DNA from: Cytophagales bacterium
GTDB lineage: Bacteria > Bacteroidota > Bacteroidia > Cytophagales > Thermoflexibacteraceae
DNA: 60,867 nucleotides
Direction: 5' to 3'
Assembly (NCBI GenBank): GCA_004294445.1
Contig: REAZ01000027.1
Span: forward strand, 1-60,867
Of this stretch, positions 14,547 to 24,616 are shown piece after piece. Under the pieces are notes generated by a model. That model was not told the origin of the DNA. It searched no databases and saw only the letters and a program-made list of their open reading frames with translations. How positions within the stretch are numbered: the first letter of the stretch is position 1; each line of letters begins with the position of its first letter. The translations under genes were made by a program, and so were the position numbers.

Positions 14547-17500
14547 TTAATTTCCTGTAAATATATTTATCCAAACTTTGCAGGTACTCCCGTCCGAGGA
14601 AGTAATTAGGTAATAGTACATTCCTGAAATACCTTCCCCTTTCCAATCGTTTTGGTAATTATCATTTTGATAAACTATTTTCCCCCACCTGTTAAAAACC
14701 TCTAATTTGAGTGTTGCTCCATTTACGCCTTTGAAAGGGCTATTAAATATAAGTGTTTCATTTTTTCCATCTCCATTTGGCGTAATTACGTTGGGGAAAA
14801 CTACTTTTTCTACGGCTATGTTTTGGGATACCTGATTAGTACAGTTCCCTGCTTGGCTCTGCAAAGATACCTGATAGTTACCTTCCTGCGTATATTTAAA
14901 TGGTGGCGGCTCTTGCCCCCTAAAAATCTGCCCGTTTCCTAAGTTCCATACAAAGTTGGCAGGTTCGGGGCTTGTATTCACTAATTTGATAGTAGGGAAG
15001 GGGTCGCAAAAATCTTGGTAACTATAGGAAAAAGCAACTGTAGTAGCACTTGCAACACGCACCAGCGTAGAAGTATCTTTGCTGCAACCCTCCCTGTTGG
15101 TGATGGTTACGGTATAGCGTGTGGTTTGTGAGGGAGTAGCCAAAGGGTTCGGTACGGTAGTGCTACTCAAGCCTGTAGCAGGACTCCACCTATAGGTAGT
15201 CCCTCCCGAAGCAGTGAGTTGTAAACTTTCTCCTTTACAAATTATGCTATCTCTATTAATTCTCGGTGTGATATTGGGTAAAACTGTGATAGTATCATAG
15301 GCAAATGCAGTGGTACAAGTGATTTTGCTGCTTACTTTGAGTCGAATGAGGTACTTGCCCGATTGCGTAAAAGTGTAGGTAGGCTCTGCGGCTTGAGTAG
15401 TCTGCAAGCCCGCAATGTCCCACTCATAGTCTTGCCCATTGATACTTTGATTCTGAAAACGGATACGCAAGGGCGCGCAACCTCTGCGAGTTTCTATATT
15501 TGTAGGATTTTCCAAAGGTCGGAAGGCAGCCCGCAAATTGCCAATGTCTATTTTGAAAGCCGCATTATTGCAACCGCCTGCCTCTGTAAAATTGGGGGCA
15601 GAATTATTTACATTCGACCACACGCCTGCGGTAGTAAAAAAGCGATTGGAGCGGCATACACAAGCCCCATGATAGATGATACCTTTCTTATCAAAACGGC
15701 AAGTCCCACCATCTACGTGGTCGCCATCGCCACCTGTTCCTCCAAAAAAAGTGCCATAAAGCAACGATTTGGCATCCTTTTCTAATAGCATCAGGTGGAA
15801 ATCTTGCCCATCTGTAGTGCCACGAATGGCATCAGAAGTAACGGGCATTCCAGCCGTAGTGCTGTTGGCAGGATAGCCCGCTTGCAAGTTGCCGCCCCAG
15901 CCCGCTACATAGATATTGCCACATTCATTTACCAAAAAGGCGGTCAGCGAAATATCTGGTCTGCCGCGCCGCGCCCCTACTACGGTCGACCAAACGGAGG
16001 TAGAGAGCGAAGGATTCATTTTCTGGATAAACTGTCCACTGTTTGCATTACTGTAAACACTTGGGCTGACGGGGTATTGACCTTCGGAGTTGCCCAAAAT
16101 ATAGACATTATCGGCGGTATCCAATTCTACTAAAAATGCTTGGTCATAAAAGGAAGTACCTAAAAAAGAAGCATTTAAAAAACGACCTTCATTAGAAAAG
16201 CGAGCCACGTAGCCATCGGTAGAGCCTTGGTAAGTAGCATGAAAAGCATCGGGGGAGCTACGCATATTGGGGCTGGTCGTACTGCCGCAAACATAAATTT
16301 CATTTTTTTTATTGAGTTTGATGGAGTAGCCTACATCTAAAAAATTACCTCCCCAATAGGTACTCCACTGAATAGCAGAAAGTTGCGGATTCATTTTTAT
16401 AAAAACAGCATCTTGCAAACCTGTCAAAGCATTCTGAGTAGGGTTTTGAAGTGGGAAGTTTGCAGAACGAGTAGTAGAGGCTATATAGACATTATTATTG
16501 TTGTCTATGATTACTTCGCCCCTTAGCTCGTCCCCATAATTATAGACAAATTGAGAGCCAAATAAGTTAATGCCGTCATTATCCTGCCCACCCAAATAGG
16601 TAGAAGCTAATAACAAATTGCCGTTTTCGCTTATGCTGCTCACAAAAATATCACTGCCATTATTGTAAGGAATTCCGCTAATAGCCTGCAAGTCATTTCG
16701 CCCATTCCCACCATTATAAGTACGGTCAAAAGCTCCAAAAGTAGTTGGAAAATTGGTAGAAGTTGTCGTTCCCATGACGACCAACTGATTTCGGTGATTT
16801 ACTACGGTGCTATGCGGTACTTCGGCAAATAAGCCCCCCAAAAAAGTAGTATATAGCTGTCTTGTGCCTGTCGGATTGTATTTGGAGATACCTACATCAA
16901 TCAATCCGCCCAAAAATGGCTGAAAAGCACCTACTGTTATTGGGAAATTAGTGCCAAAAACTGTACCTGCGGTGTATAGGTTGCCCAAAGAGTCGTAGGT
17001 AGCTGAATTCCCCCAATTATCTGCCGCCGAGCCTGAAAAGGTAGAAAAGACCAACTGTGGGTCTATAACTAAAGGTAAATTTTTATCGTAAGTTGCTAAT
17101 TCAAAGCTAACTATATTGTTTTTTAGTGCGAATTTAGAAGAAATTTCTACTTTTTTACCGTTTACTACTTGGTAGCAATAGGGCTTTTTTTCTCCGAAAG
17201 TATGCACAGAAGTTTCTATTTCCAGATTGCCATTTTCTGCAATTTTGATTTTGTCAGCCCCTTCATACTTGAGTTGGATTAGTTCGGGGTTCCCGCCTGC
17301 TGCTACCAAAAATTCATATTTTAACCTATCTTTTTGGGTGAAAAATCGCAAATCAATTGCTTGATAGAGAGATAGATAATTTACTTCCTTGAAAGAGCGT
17401 GCATTAGTTCCCCATTTTTGCATATCTTCCCCTATAAAATAATTGCGTATGCCTTCGTTTTCGTCCTGCCCACTTACCAAAGGTTGTTCATTGGCATTGA

Positions 17501-17849
17501 GAAAAGTTACTGAAACACCATGTGCTTTGATGTTGTATTTATTTTGCGTATCTGATTCTGTGCGTGCTGTGTTGTTTGTTGCCGCCTCATCACTTACTTT
17601 TTTGCGAGGGTGTCGCAGTTCTCGCACCGCCTCTGCATCGTAGAAACCATAATGTAGTCCATTGTTTTTGAGGAACAAAAATCCCGCAGGCACATCTGCT
17701 CGGAACAGTACCTCGCTGTCCCATTGTTTTTTATTTTCTACAAATTGAAATATTGAATTTCCTTCGGTTTTAGGGCTTTTAATGCCAATCTTTTCTTGGG
17801 CAAACGCATGAAAAGAGAGAAAAAGGGTGAAAATTAATACTATTCGCAT
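14547..17849 (-). CDS. Type IX-secreted surface protein with SBBP repeats and CHU_C domain
   Basis: 1100 aa. The signal peptide is MRIVLIFTLFLSFHAFA. It is followed by a domain (about 25-270, FQFVENKKQWDSEVLF...) that usually precedes SBBP repeats. Several beta-propeller-like SBBP repeats come next (about 275-700: LYTTFLGG, LASTYLGG, IQWSTYWGG, LYGTFFGG). Then there is a PKD-like domain (about 765-830, IRFQNQSINGQDYEW), an Ig-like segment and a second PKD-like one. The C-terminal ~85 residues are the CHU_C / type B T9SS sorting domain (VFPNVITPNGDGKNET, LEVFNRWGKIVYQ, WKGEGISGMYYYLI). This is a cargo of the type IX secretion system carried to the cell surface. The role beyond adhesion-like display is unknown. 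No PorP/SprF gene is adjacent. A TATATTTG box lies at 17879-17872. Confidence 0.88.
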   Translation of the reverse strand: MRIVLIFTLFLSFHAFAQEKIGIKSPKTEGNSIFQFVENKKQWDSEVLFRADVPAGFLFLKNNGLHYGFYDAEAVRELRHPRKKVSDEAATNNTARTESDTQNKYNIKAHGVSVTFLNANEQPLVSGQDENEGIRNYFIGEDMQKWGTNARSFKEVNYLSLYQAIDLRFFTQKDRLKYEFLVAAGGNPELIQLKYEGADKIKIAENGNLEIETSVHTFGEKKPYCYQVVNGKKVEISSKFALKNNIVSFELATYDKNLPLVIDPQLVFSTFSGSAADNWGNSATYDSLGNLYTAGTVFGTNFPITVGAFQPFLGGLIDVGISKYNPTGTRQLYTTFLGGLFAEVPHSTVVNHRNQLVVMGTTTSTNFPTTFGAFDRTYNGGNGRNDLQAISGIPYNNGSDIFVSSISENGNLLLASTYLGGQDNDGINLFGSQFVYNYGDELRGEVIIDNNNNVYIASTTRSANFPLQNPTQNALTGLQDAVFIKMNPQLSAIQWSTYWGGNFLDVGYSIKLNKKNEIYVCGSTTSPNMRSSPDAFHATYQGSTDGYVARFSNEGRFLNASFLGTSFYDQAFLVELDTADNVYILGNSEGQYPVSPSVYSNANSGQFIQKMNPSLSTSVWSTVVGARRGRPDISLTAFLVNECGNIYVAGWGGNLQAGYPANSTTAGMPVTSDAIRGTTDGQDFHLMLLEKDAKSLLYGTFFGGTGGDGDHVDGGTCRFDKKGIIYHGACVCRSNRFFTTAGVWSNVNNSAPNFTEAGGCNNAAFKIDIGNLRAAFRPLENPTNIETRRGCAPLRIRFQNQSINGQDYEWDIAGLQTTQAAEPTYTFTQSGKYLIRLKVSSKITCTTAFAYDTITVLPNITPRINRDSIICKGESLQLTASGGTTYRWSPATGLSSTTVPNPLATPSQTTRYTVTITNREGCSKDTSTLVRVASATTVAFSYSYQDFCDPFPTIKLVNTSPEPANFVWNLGNGQIFRGQEPPPFKYTQEGNYQVSLQSQAGNCTNQVSQNIAVEKVVFPNVITPNGDGKNETLIFNSPFKGVNGATLKLEVFNRWGKIVYQNDNYQNDWKGEGISGMYYYLITSSDGSTCKVWINIFTGN

Positions 17850-17885
17850 GGTCTTTTTAATGTTAGCAAAGCAAATATAAAAAAA

Positions 17886-19082
17886 TTAATTCGAAAATAT
17901 GATTCCGCCAATGATTCCCAAAAAGATGAGAATAGGCGGCGGTATTTTGGTAAACATGAGTGCCAGAAATGTAGATAAAATGGTGATTATATTCATTAGT
18001 CCCATCTCTATAGGCTCCGACATTACAAACGCCGCCGCCACTACCATGCCCGCGCTTACGGCATTGATTCCCTCCAAAGAGGCGCGAACAGGGCGATAAA
18101 GTTTGAGCTGTTCCCAGAACTTTAGCACAAAAAACAAAATAAATGCTCCAGGCAGATAAATGCCTATAGAAGCTACAAAACTCCCCAGAATAATGCCACC
18201 ATCGCCAAAATGACGCATAGACAGCCCACCTATGTACCCACTAAAGGCAAAGACGGGACCTGGAACAGCCTGCACTAAGGCATAACCCGACAGGAACTCC
18301 TCAGAACTTAGGTATTTTTTAAACTCAACAAATTCGTTGTAAAGGGCAGGCACAAGCACCTGACCACCCCCAAAAACCAAACTGCCGTTCCTATAAAAAT
18401 TTTCGAACAAACGGATAGGCAAGGAAATTTCAGAAGATTTGGTGAGCAAACCAATAGACGCTACGCCAATAAATACGGTTGCGTAAACAATGAAATAACG
18501 CCAACTTACCACAAATTTTTGCTTTTCTAATTTTTCATGCTTTTTGTACTTAAGGGCAGAGATAAGCCCGCCTACTATTATCACGATTGGGAATGTCCAT
18601 GGGCTTCTGAGGAGAAAAGTAGCAACCGCCGCAGCTATCATCAGCAAGACCCCCGTCTTGGTATTGACTAATTTTTGAATGATTTTTATCGCAGCATAGC
18701 CAACAAAGCCTACTGCCATTGGTTGGATAAAATGTGTAAAATTGAGGATATTGCGAATATTTAGGGCATTCTCTAAGCGTACCATCAGCAGTGCTATGCA
18801 GGTGATAATCAGAAAGGCAGGGAGCATCCAAATGAGCAAAGTGAGCATCGCCAACTTAAAACCACGTCTCTTGTAGGCTATAGCCAATAGCGTTTGGGTC
18901 GAGGAGGGTCCAGGCAGCATTTGGCAAAGAGCTATCAGTTCTGTGAGTTCACTTTCGCTTAAGTATTTTCGTTTTTCTACCAAGTACCTAAAGAACAAGG
19001 CAAGGTGTGCTTGAGGTCCTCCAAAAGCATTAATTGTGATAATAAAAATATCTTTTAAAAAAAGTTTATCAGCTTTGTCCAC
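17886..19082 (-). CDS. chrA: Chromate transporter family (ChrA), two-domain
   Basis: 398 aa inner-membrane protein of the CHR family with two homologous halves, each with 5-6 hydrophobic segments. Family motifs appear in both: FGGPQAHLALF near residue 20 with LPGPSSTQT near residue 55, and FGGGQVLVPALYNEF near 235 with VPGPVFAFSGYIGG near 270. Long-chain CHR proteins export chromate by exchange or proton drive. The gene is often present without chromate stress, and the real substrate may be another oxyanion. The gap upstream to the divergent Zn-ribbon gene is ~155 bp. Confidence 0.88.
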   Translation of the reverse strand: MDKADKLFLKDIFIITINAFGGPQAHLALFFRYLVEKRKYLSESELTELIALCQMLPGPSSTQTLLAIAYKRRGFKLAMLTLLIWMLPAFLIITCIALLMVRLENALNIRNILNFTHFIQPMAVGFVGYAAIKIIQKLVNTKTGVLLMIAAAVATFLLRSPWTFPIVIIVGGLISALKYKKHEKLEKQKFVVSWRYFIVYATVFIGVASIGLLTKSSEISLPIRLFENFYRNGSLVFGGGQVLVPALYNEFVEFKKYLSSEEFLSGYALVQAVPGPVFAFSGYIGGLSMRHFGDGGIILGSFVASIGIYLPGAFILFFVLKFWEQLKLYRPVRASLEGINAVSAGMVVAAAFVMSEPIEMGLMNIITILSTFLALMFTKIPPPILIFLGIIGGIIFSN

Positions 19083-19237
19083 TCAGATTTGAATTTTTAT
19101 AAAAAATAACGCAAATTCGTGAATAAAAAACATTTATCTAAATTTGAAACTCAAATAATAGATTTCAGTTTTAAAATTAGTGAATAAAAACAGCAAACGT
19201 CAAACATCAAAGTGTAAACTTTGAATATTAAATTTTT

Positions 19238-20233
19238 ATGCCATCATCTTATCTTAATTTCAGATTTCGCTACCTTGACGAAAAGGGCAAACCGACCTCT
19301 TTTTTCTACCATCAGGCACTGCTCGATGATAGCACAGGCATTCGCTTGGATAACGAGGTAATTGCCATTGCAGACATCTATGACGTATTGCGTTATGGCG
19401 ATAAAATAGTTTTGACACTACGCCCCTATCTCGCCTTGCCGAAGGAAGTTGCCGAAAATATTATTCCTAATACATCAAGCATCATCATAGAAATAGGAGA
19501 TAAGTTAGCGGTGGATACCAAAAGTGCTATCGACCAGCATAGGACTACTTATGCTGCTTTTCTTAAGAAAAAAGCAATGGCAGAAGAAGGCAAGGCTCAT
19601 TTGTTCAAAATGATGCAATGTCCTGATTGTGAGGCTGTGATAGACCTTACAGGTAAGAAGGAAACACCTCATATTTATTGTAAATATTGCGAATTGCTTT
19701 TTAACAGATACGGAGAGCTAATGCCAAAATCGGAAAGTTATAAAGTATGCCCAGAGTGTAATTATTACAATCGCGTGCAATACTATCCAGAGTTTCACTT
19801 CTACGCACTCCCCAAAAACAGGAAAATTGCCTACCAAGAGCATTACTGTTGTGATACTTGCGCACAGCGTTATCATGAGCAAACAGCCATAAAAAATAGC
19901 TTTTTCCTCATAGGCATTCCCTTCAATATTATGCTCAAAAACAAAATGTCTAAAGGCGTAAGTGAACTATATGAGGGACTTACACGCGCAAACCGATTGG
20001 CACAAGACGGGCATATCAAAGAGGCTGACATTATCTACAGTATATTACTGCTAAGGAATGAAACACATCCAGGGTTGCTTTTTAATATTGGACAGGCATA
20101 CTATAAAGCCGAAATGCTTGACAAAGCCTACAAGTATTTCGAGAAATCATTGGACATGTGCAGCAACTATCAGCCAACTATAGACTTTTTGGCACTCCAT
20201 AAAACAGTGAGTTGGAAGGTAAAAATAAATTAA
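19238..20233 (+). CDS. Zinc-ribbon / TPR protein of unknown function
   Basis: 331 aa, family not recognised. The N-terminal ~110 residues look soluble. Two Cys-rich zinc-ribbon-like blocks follow: CPDC...CKYC (about residues 127-152) and CPECNYYN...CCDTC (about 170-207). After a hydrophobic stretch (SFFLIGIPFNIML) the C-terminus has two or more TPR-like helical pairs (ADIIYSILLLRNETHPGLLF, then NIGQAYYKAEMLDKAYKYFE). The plan suggests a metal-binding scaffold. It ends 37 bp before the TatD-family gene on the same strand, so the two may share a transcript. Confidence 0.7.
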   Translation: MPSSYLNFRFRYLDEKGKPTSFFYHQALLDDSTGIRLDNEVIAIADIYDVLRYGDKIVLTLRPYLALPKEVAENIIPNTSSIIIEIGDKLAVDTKSAIDQHRTTYAAFLKKKAMAEEGKAHLFKMMQCPDCEAVIDLTGKKETPHIYCKYCELLFNRYGELMPKSESYKVCPECNYYNRVQYYPEFHFYALPKNRKIAYQEHYCCDTCAQRYHEQTAIKNSFFLIGIPFNIMLKNKMSKGVSELYEGLTRANRLAQDGHIKEADIIYSILLLRNETHPGLLFNIGQAYYKAEMLDKAYKYFEKSLDMCSNYQPTIDFLALHKTVSWKVKIN

Positions 20234-20270
20234 CAAAGAACTCTTTGCAGAGTCCATAACAAAAAAATAT

Positions 20271-21173
20271 ATGAATTTTATAGACCCGCACATACATTGC
20301 GTATCGCGAACTACAGATGACTATGAAGCACTTAGGCGTGCAGGTGTAGTTGCTGTCATAGAGCCAGCTTTTTGGCTTGGGCAGCCACGCACCGAAGTTG
20401 GTAGTTTCAAAGACTATTTTAGCACGTTGGTAGGCTGGGAACGTTTCCGAGCAAGTCAGTTTGGCATCAAGCACTACTGTACTATTGGCTTAAATTCCAA
20501 AGAAGCAAACAACGAAGCACTTGCCGAACAGGTCATGGAACTGTTGCCACTTTTTATTTACAAAGAAGGCGTAGTAGGCGTGGGCGAAATAGGTTATGAC
20601 GACCAAACTCCTTTGGAAGAAAAATATTTCCGCTTACAGCTGGACTTGGCGAGAGAGGCAAACCTGCCTGTGCAGATTCACACACCGCATCGCAACAAAA
20701 AAGTAGGCACAAGCCGTAGCATGGACGTTTGCATAGAGCATGGCATTGCCCCGAACATGGTCATCATCGACCACAATAACGAAGAAACAGTCAAAGAAAC
20801 CTTAGACAGAGGTTTTTGGGCAGCATTTTCCATCTACCCAAGTACAAAAATGGGCAATGAGAGAATGGTAGAAATTGCAAAAAAATATGGCGCAGAACGT
20901 ATTTTTATCAATAGTGCAGCCGATTGGGGCATCAGCGACCCGCTTGCTGTGCCAAAAACCGCCGCACTTATGGCAGAGAGAGGAATTGCCGAAAAAGACA
21001 TTCACCTTATTTGCTATCAGAACGCCTTTGATGCCTTTGCCCAAAGCGGACAGATGCACGAAAGCGATTTTATCAGCGAAATAGACCAAACAGAACGTTT
21101 CAACGGTAACTCCGTCTTGCGCGGCGGGCGGGATGCCAAAATTGAAAAAATAGAAAGCAACATCATCAAATAA
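20271..21173 (+). CDS. TatD-family metal hydrolase, Ebo-type
   Basis: 300 aa amidohydrolase-fold protein. Metal ligands are visible: HxH at residues 7/9 (DPHIHC), Glu in GVVGVGEIGYD, His in VQIHTPHR and IIDHNNEE, and Asp in NSAADWGISDP. The overall pattern (SRTTDDYEALRRAGVVAVIE, then FWLGQPRTEVGSF) is what I associate with the TatD-like protein of ebo clusters, which are linked to metabolite export in cyanobacteria and some Bacteroidota. The other ebo genes (eboA, UbiA-like, dehydroquinate-synthase-like) are not next to it. The metal hydrolase call is sure; the Ebo sub-type is from memory. Confidence 0.8.
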   Translation: MNFIDPHIHCVSRTTDDYEALRRAGVVAVIEPAFWLGQPRTEVGSFKDYFSTLVGWERFRASQFGIKHYCTIGLNSKEANNEALAEQVMELLPLFIYKEGVVGVGEIGYDDQTPLEEKYFRLQLDLAREANLPVQIHTPHRNKKVGTSRSMDVCIEHGIAPNMVIIDHNNEETVKETLDRGFWAAFSIYPSTKMGNERMVEIAKKYGAERIFINSAADWGISDPLAVPKTAALMAERGIAEKDIHLICYQNAFDAFAQSGQMHESDFISEIDQTERFNGNSVLRGGRDAKIEKIESNIIK

Positions 21174-21276
21174 CTCAATAAAGAGGTTTTATATTTATAA
21201 AGATAGCATATTTTAAAAAAAACAGCATCTTTATGATTTTTTTAATTGGAATAAAATAAAGTTTTATTCACAATAA

Positions 21277-21308
21277 ATTGCATAAAAAGGAATCATCACT
21301 TACTTTTG
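21277..21308 (+). promoter_or_regulatory. Promoter of atpD
   Basis: ATTG (21277-21280, one mismatch to TTTG), exactly 20 bp, then a perfect -7 TACTTTTG (21301-21308). It predicts a 5' leader of about 65 nt before the atpD ATG. Confidence 0.65.
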
Positions 21309-21357
21309 TGGAAATTTTTTTAAGAAATAATACTTTCGTTTCATCTGGCGATAATAA

Positions 21358-22890
<1,533 letters not shown>

Positions 22891-22898
22891 TAATTTAA

Positions 22899-22963
22899 AA
22901 AGTTATGAATTATGGATGATGAATTATAACTTTTGTCATTCATAATTTATAATTCATAACTCA
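22899..22963. repeat. AT-rich imperfect palindrome between atpD and atpC
   Basis: AGTTATGAATTAT (22901-22913) is the exact reverse complement of 22949-22961, with further pairing inside (GAATTATAA / TTATAATTC). It is built from the same ATTCATAAT words found in other gaps of this window. It may shape the atpD-atpC mRNA. Confidence 0.6.
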
Positions 22964-22978
22964 TAATTAAGAAAAACT

Positions 22979-23227
22979 ATGTTTTTAGAAATTATTACTC
23001 CAGATGCCAAAGTATTCGAGGGTGAGGTAGATGCTGTAAAAGTACCCGGCTCAAAAGGCGAGTTCGAAGTGCTGAATAATCACGTAGCCATTGTAAGTGC
23101 TTTGCAAAAAGGAATTGTCAGAGCAACGGACAAGCAAGGAAAGCATACTTTCAAAATAGACTCAGGTGTGATAGAAGTATTAAAAAATAAAGTAGTGATT
23201 TTGGTGGAATCAGCGTCAGCTCAGTAA
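22979..23227 (+). CDS. atpC: F1 ATP synthase subunit epsilon (short form)
   Basis: 82 aa. It holds only the N-terminal beta-sandwich domain (MFLEIITPDAKVFEGEVDAV, then GSKGEFEVLNNHVAIVSALQ). The C-terminal helical hairpin that inhibits the enzyme in E. coli is missing, which is common in Bacteroidota. Subunit epsilon links the central stalk to the c ring. It follows atpD and ends at a strong terminator. Confidence 0.95.
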   Translation: MFLEIITPDAKVFEGEVDAVKVPGSKGEFEVLNNHVAIVSALQKGIVRATDKQGKHTFKIDSGVIEVLKNKVVILVESASAQ

Positions 23228-23241
23228 TATATTTCACTAAT

Positions 23242-23291
23242 AAACACAAAAAAGGGGTTCAAATAATAGTTTGAATCCCTTTTTTGTGTTT
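23242..23291 (+). terminator. Terminator of the atpDC operon
   Basis: A long stem of about 22 bp (AAACACAAAAAAGGG... paired with ...CCCTTTTTTGTGTTT) with a 6-base loop. It has one G/T mismatch and carries its own T-run. Confidence 0.92.
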
Positions 23292-23414
23292 GTAAACCCG
23301 AAAATTATTCTGTCCCAATAGGCAGTCAATAAAGCAAGATTTTGTACAAAAGAAAAAGGTCAGAGGAGAAAATATCCAATGACCGAAATATTTTTAATAC
23401 AGAAAAAAGAAAGC

Positions 23415-23669
23415 CTAAGCTAACGCTGACACAAACTTAGCCAATTTAGACTTTTTGTGAGCAGCATTGTTCTTATGAATGATATTTTTTCTTGCCAACT
23501 TGTCAATCATAGAGTGAACTAATTTCAACAAAATTTGTGCTTCTGCTTTATCTTCTGTTTCACGTAGCTTTCTGATGTAAGTACGAGCAGTTTTTGCCTG
23601 ATACCTATTTCTTAAACGCTTACGCTCATTTGCTCTGATTCTCTTGATTGCCGACTTATGATTTGCCAT
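23415..23669 (-). CDS. rpsT: 30S ribosomal protein S20
   Basis: 84 aa, very basic, the usual S20 length. It starts MANHKSAIKRIRANERKRLR and contains KLVHSMIDKLARKNIIHKNN, then AAHKKSKLAKFV near the C-terminus, all S20 signatures. It binds the 5' domain of 16S rRNA early in 30S assembly. The gene stands alone with a TACCTTTG -7 box at 23733-23726. Confidence 0.98.
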   Translation of the reverse strand: MANHKSAIKRIRANERKRLRNRYQAKTARTYIRKLRETEDKAEAQILLKLVHSMIDKLARKNIIHKNNAAHKKSKLAKFVSALA

Positions 23670-23725
23670 TGCCTTTTATATGATATATTTTACAATTTTT
23701 TTTAACTTTTCTTTGTTTTGGAGTG

Positions 23726-23733
23726 CAAAGGTA
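23726..23733 (-). promoter_or_regulatory. -7 box of rpsT
   Basis: A perfect TACCTTTG on the minus strand, 56 bp before the rpsT ATG. No TTTG sits 20 bp upstream, so only the -7 element is supported. Confidence 0.5.
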
Positions 23734-23773
23734 AAAAGTAAATCTTATTTTCCCATTATAATTTATATTTTTT

Positions 23774-24505
23774 TTATGGCTTTGCCTCATTTTTATTTCT
23801 TTCTACTACTTTTAACTGCTTAAAAATGCCATTTGCTTCTATCTGATAACAACTTTCCCGAAAATATTGGGTAGCCTTATCGCCTGCGGCAGTAAGTAAG
23901 AAAGAAGCATCATTGTTAGCTGCATTACTCTGCAAAGTATTATCGTAATTTACATCTACAAAATAGAGTTGGTTTTTAGGTAAAAAACTTACATACCTAT
24001 ATTCGCTTTGAGCAATTTCTTGTAGGGTTTCTTCTGATAGATAGCTATGCCGATAAGAAAGCAAAATACCATCAATGTAACTGCCTTCTTTTGTATAATT
24101 GAGTAGGTAGTAAGCCCATTTGTGTGTAGGGTCGCCTTCAGAGTTAGCCGAAACAAGTAAGGAGTAAAAATGAGTATCAAGAGAAAGTTGTCCGACAACT
24201 CTGTATGTAATTTCTTGGTTATCAGTAGTGTTTTGATTAAACTGTAGCTTTTCAGATAATTGGTTCAGATAAGTCTTACCCTGTAGAAAATTTTGAAAAT
24301 AAATTGCTTCTATTTCAGGACTTTCCTTAAATTCTTCTCCATTGTCTGCATTAATTTCCTTAATACCAGAGAATTGAGGGAATAATGCTATAAAATCTTC
24401 AAAGCTAATGTCTGCCATTGCTTCATTATCTTGAGTTTTATCTGTACCGCAGCCTAATACTAAGATGAGTAGGGTAACGAGTAGTTGTAGGGTAAATTGA
24501 CGCAT
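23774..24505 (-). CDS. Lipoprotein of unknown function
   Basis: 243 aa. The signal ends in a lipobox (LLILVLGCGTD, Cys19). The mature part has acidic and aromatic residues, a segment ISFEDFIALFPQFSG near residue 34 and an alpha/beta pattern with no motif I recognise. It lies 111 bp after the ceramidase-like gene on the same strand and may be read through from it. An envelope location is inferred from the lipobox. Confidence 0.7.
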   Translation of the reverse strand: MRQFTLQLLVTLLILVLGCGTDKTQDNEAMADISFEDFIALFPQFSGIKEINADNGEEFKESPEIEAIYFQNFLQGKTYLNQLSEKLQFNQNTTDNQEITYRVVGQLSLDTHFYSLLVSANSEGDPTHKWAYYLLNYTKEGSYIDGILLSYRHSYLSEETLQEIAQSEYRYVSFLPKNQLYFVDVNYDNTLQSNAANNDASFLLTAAGDKATQYFRESCYQIEANGIFKQLKVVERNKNEAKP

Positions 24506-24616
24506 TGCTATTAAGGTTTAAGCTAAATTTTTTAGTTATGTTTCGTAAAGAATATTACGTAAAAAAAGGAAAAATGGCTACATAAAATAGCTTTTATTTC
24601 CAATAATTTCTCCTAA

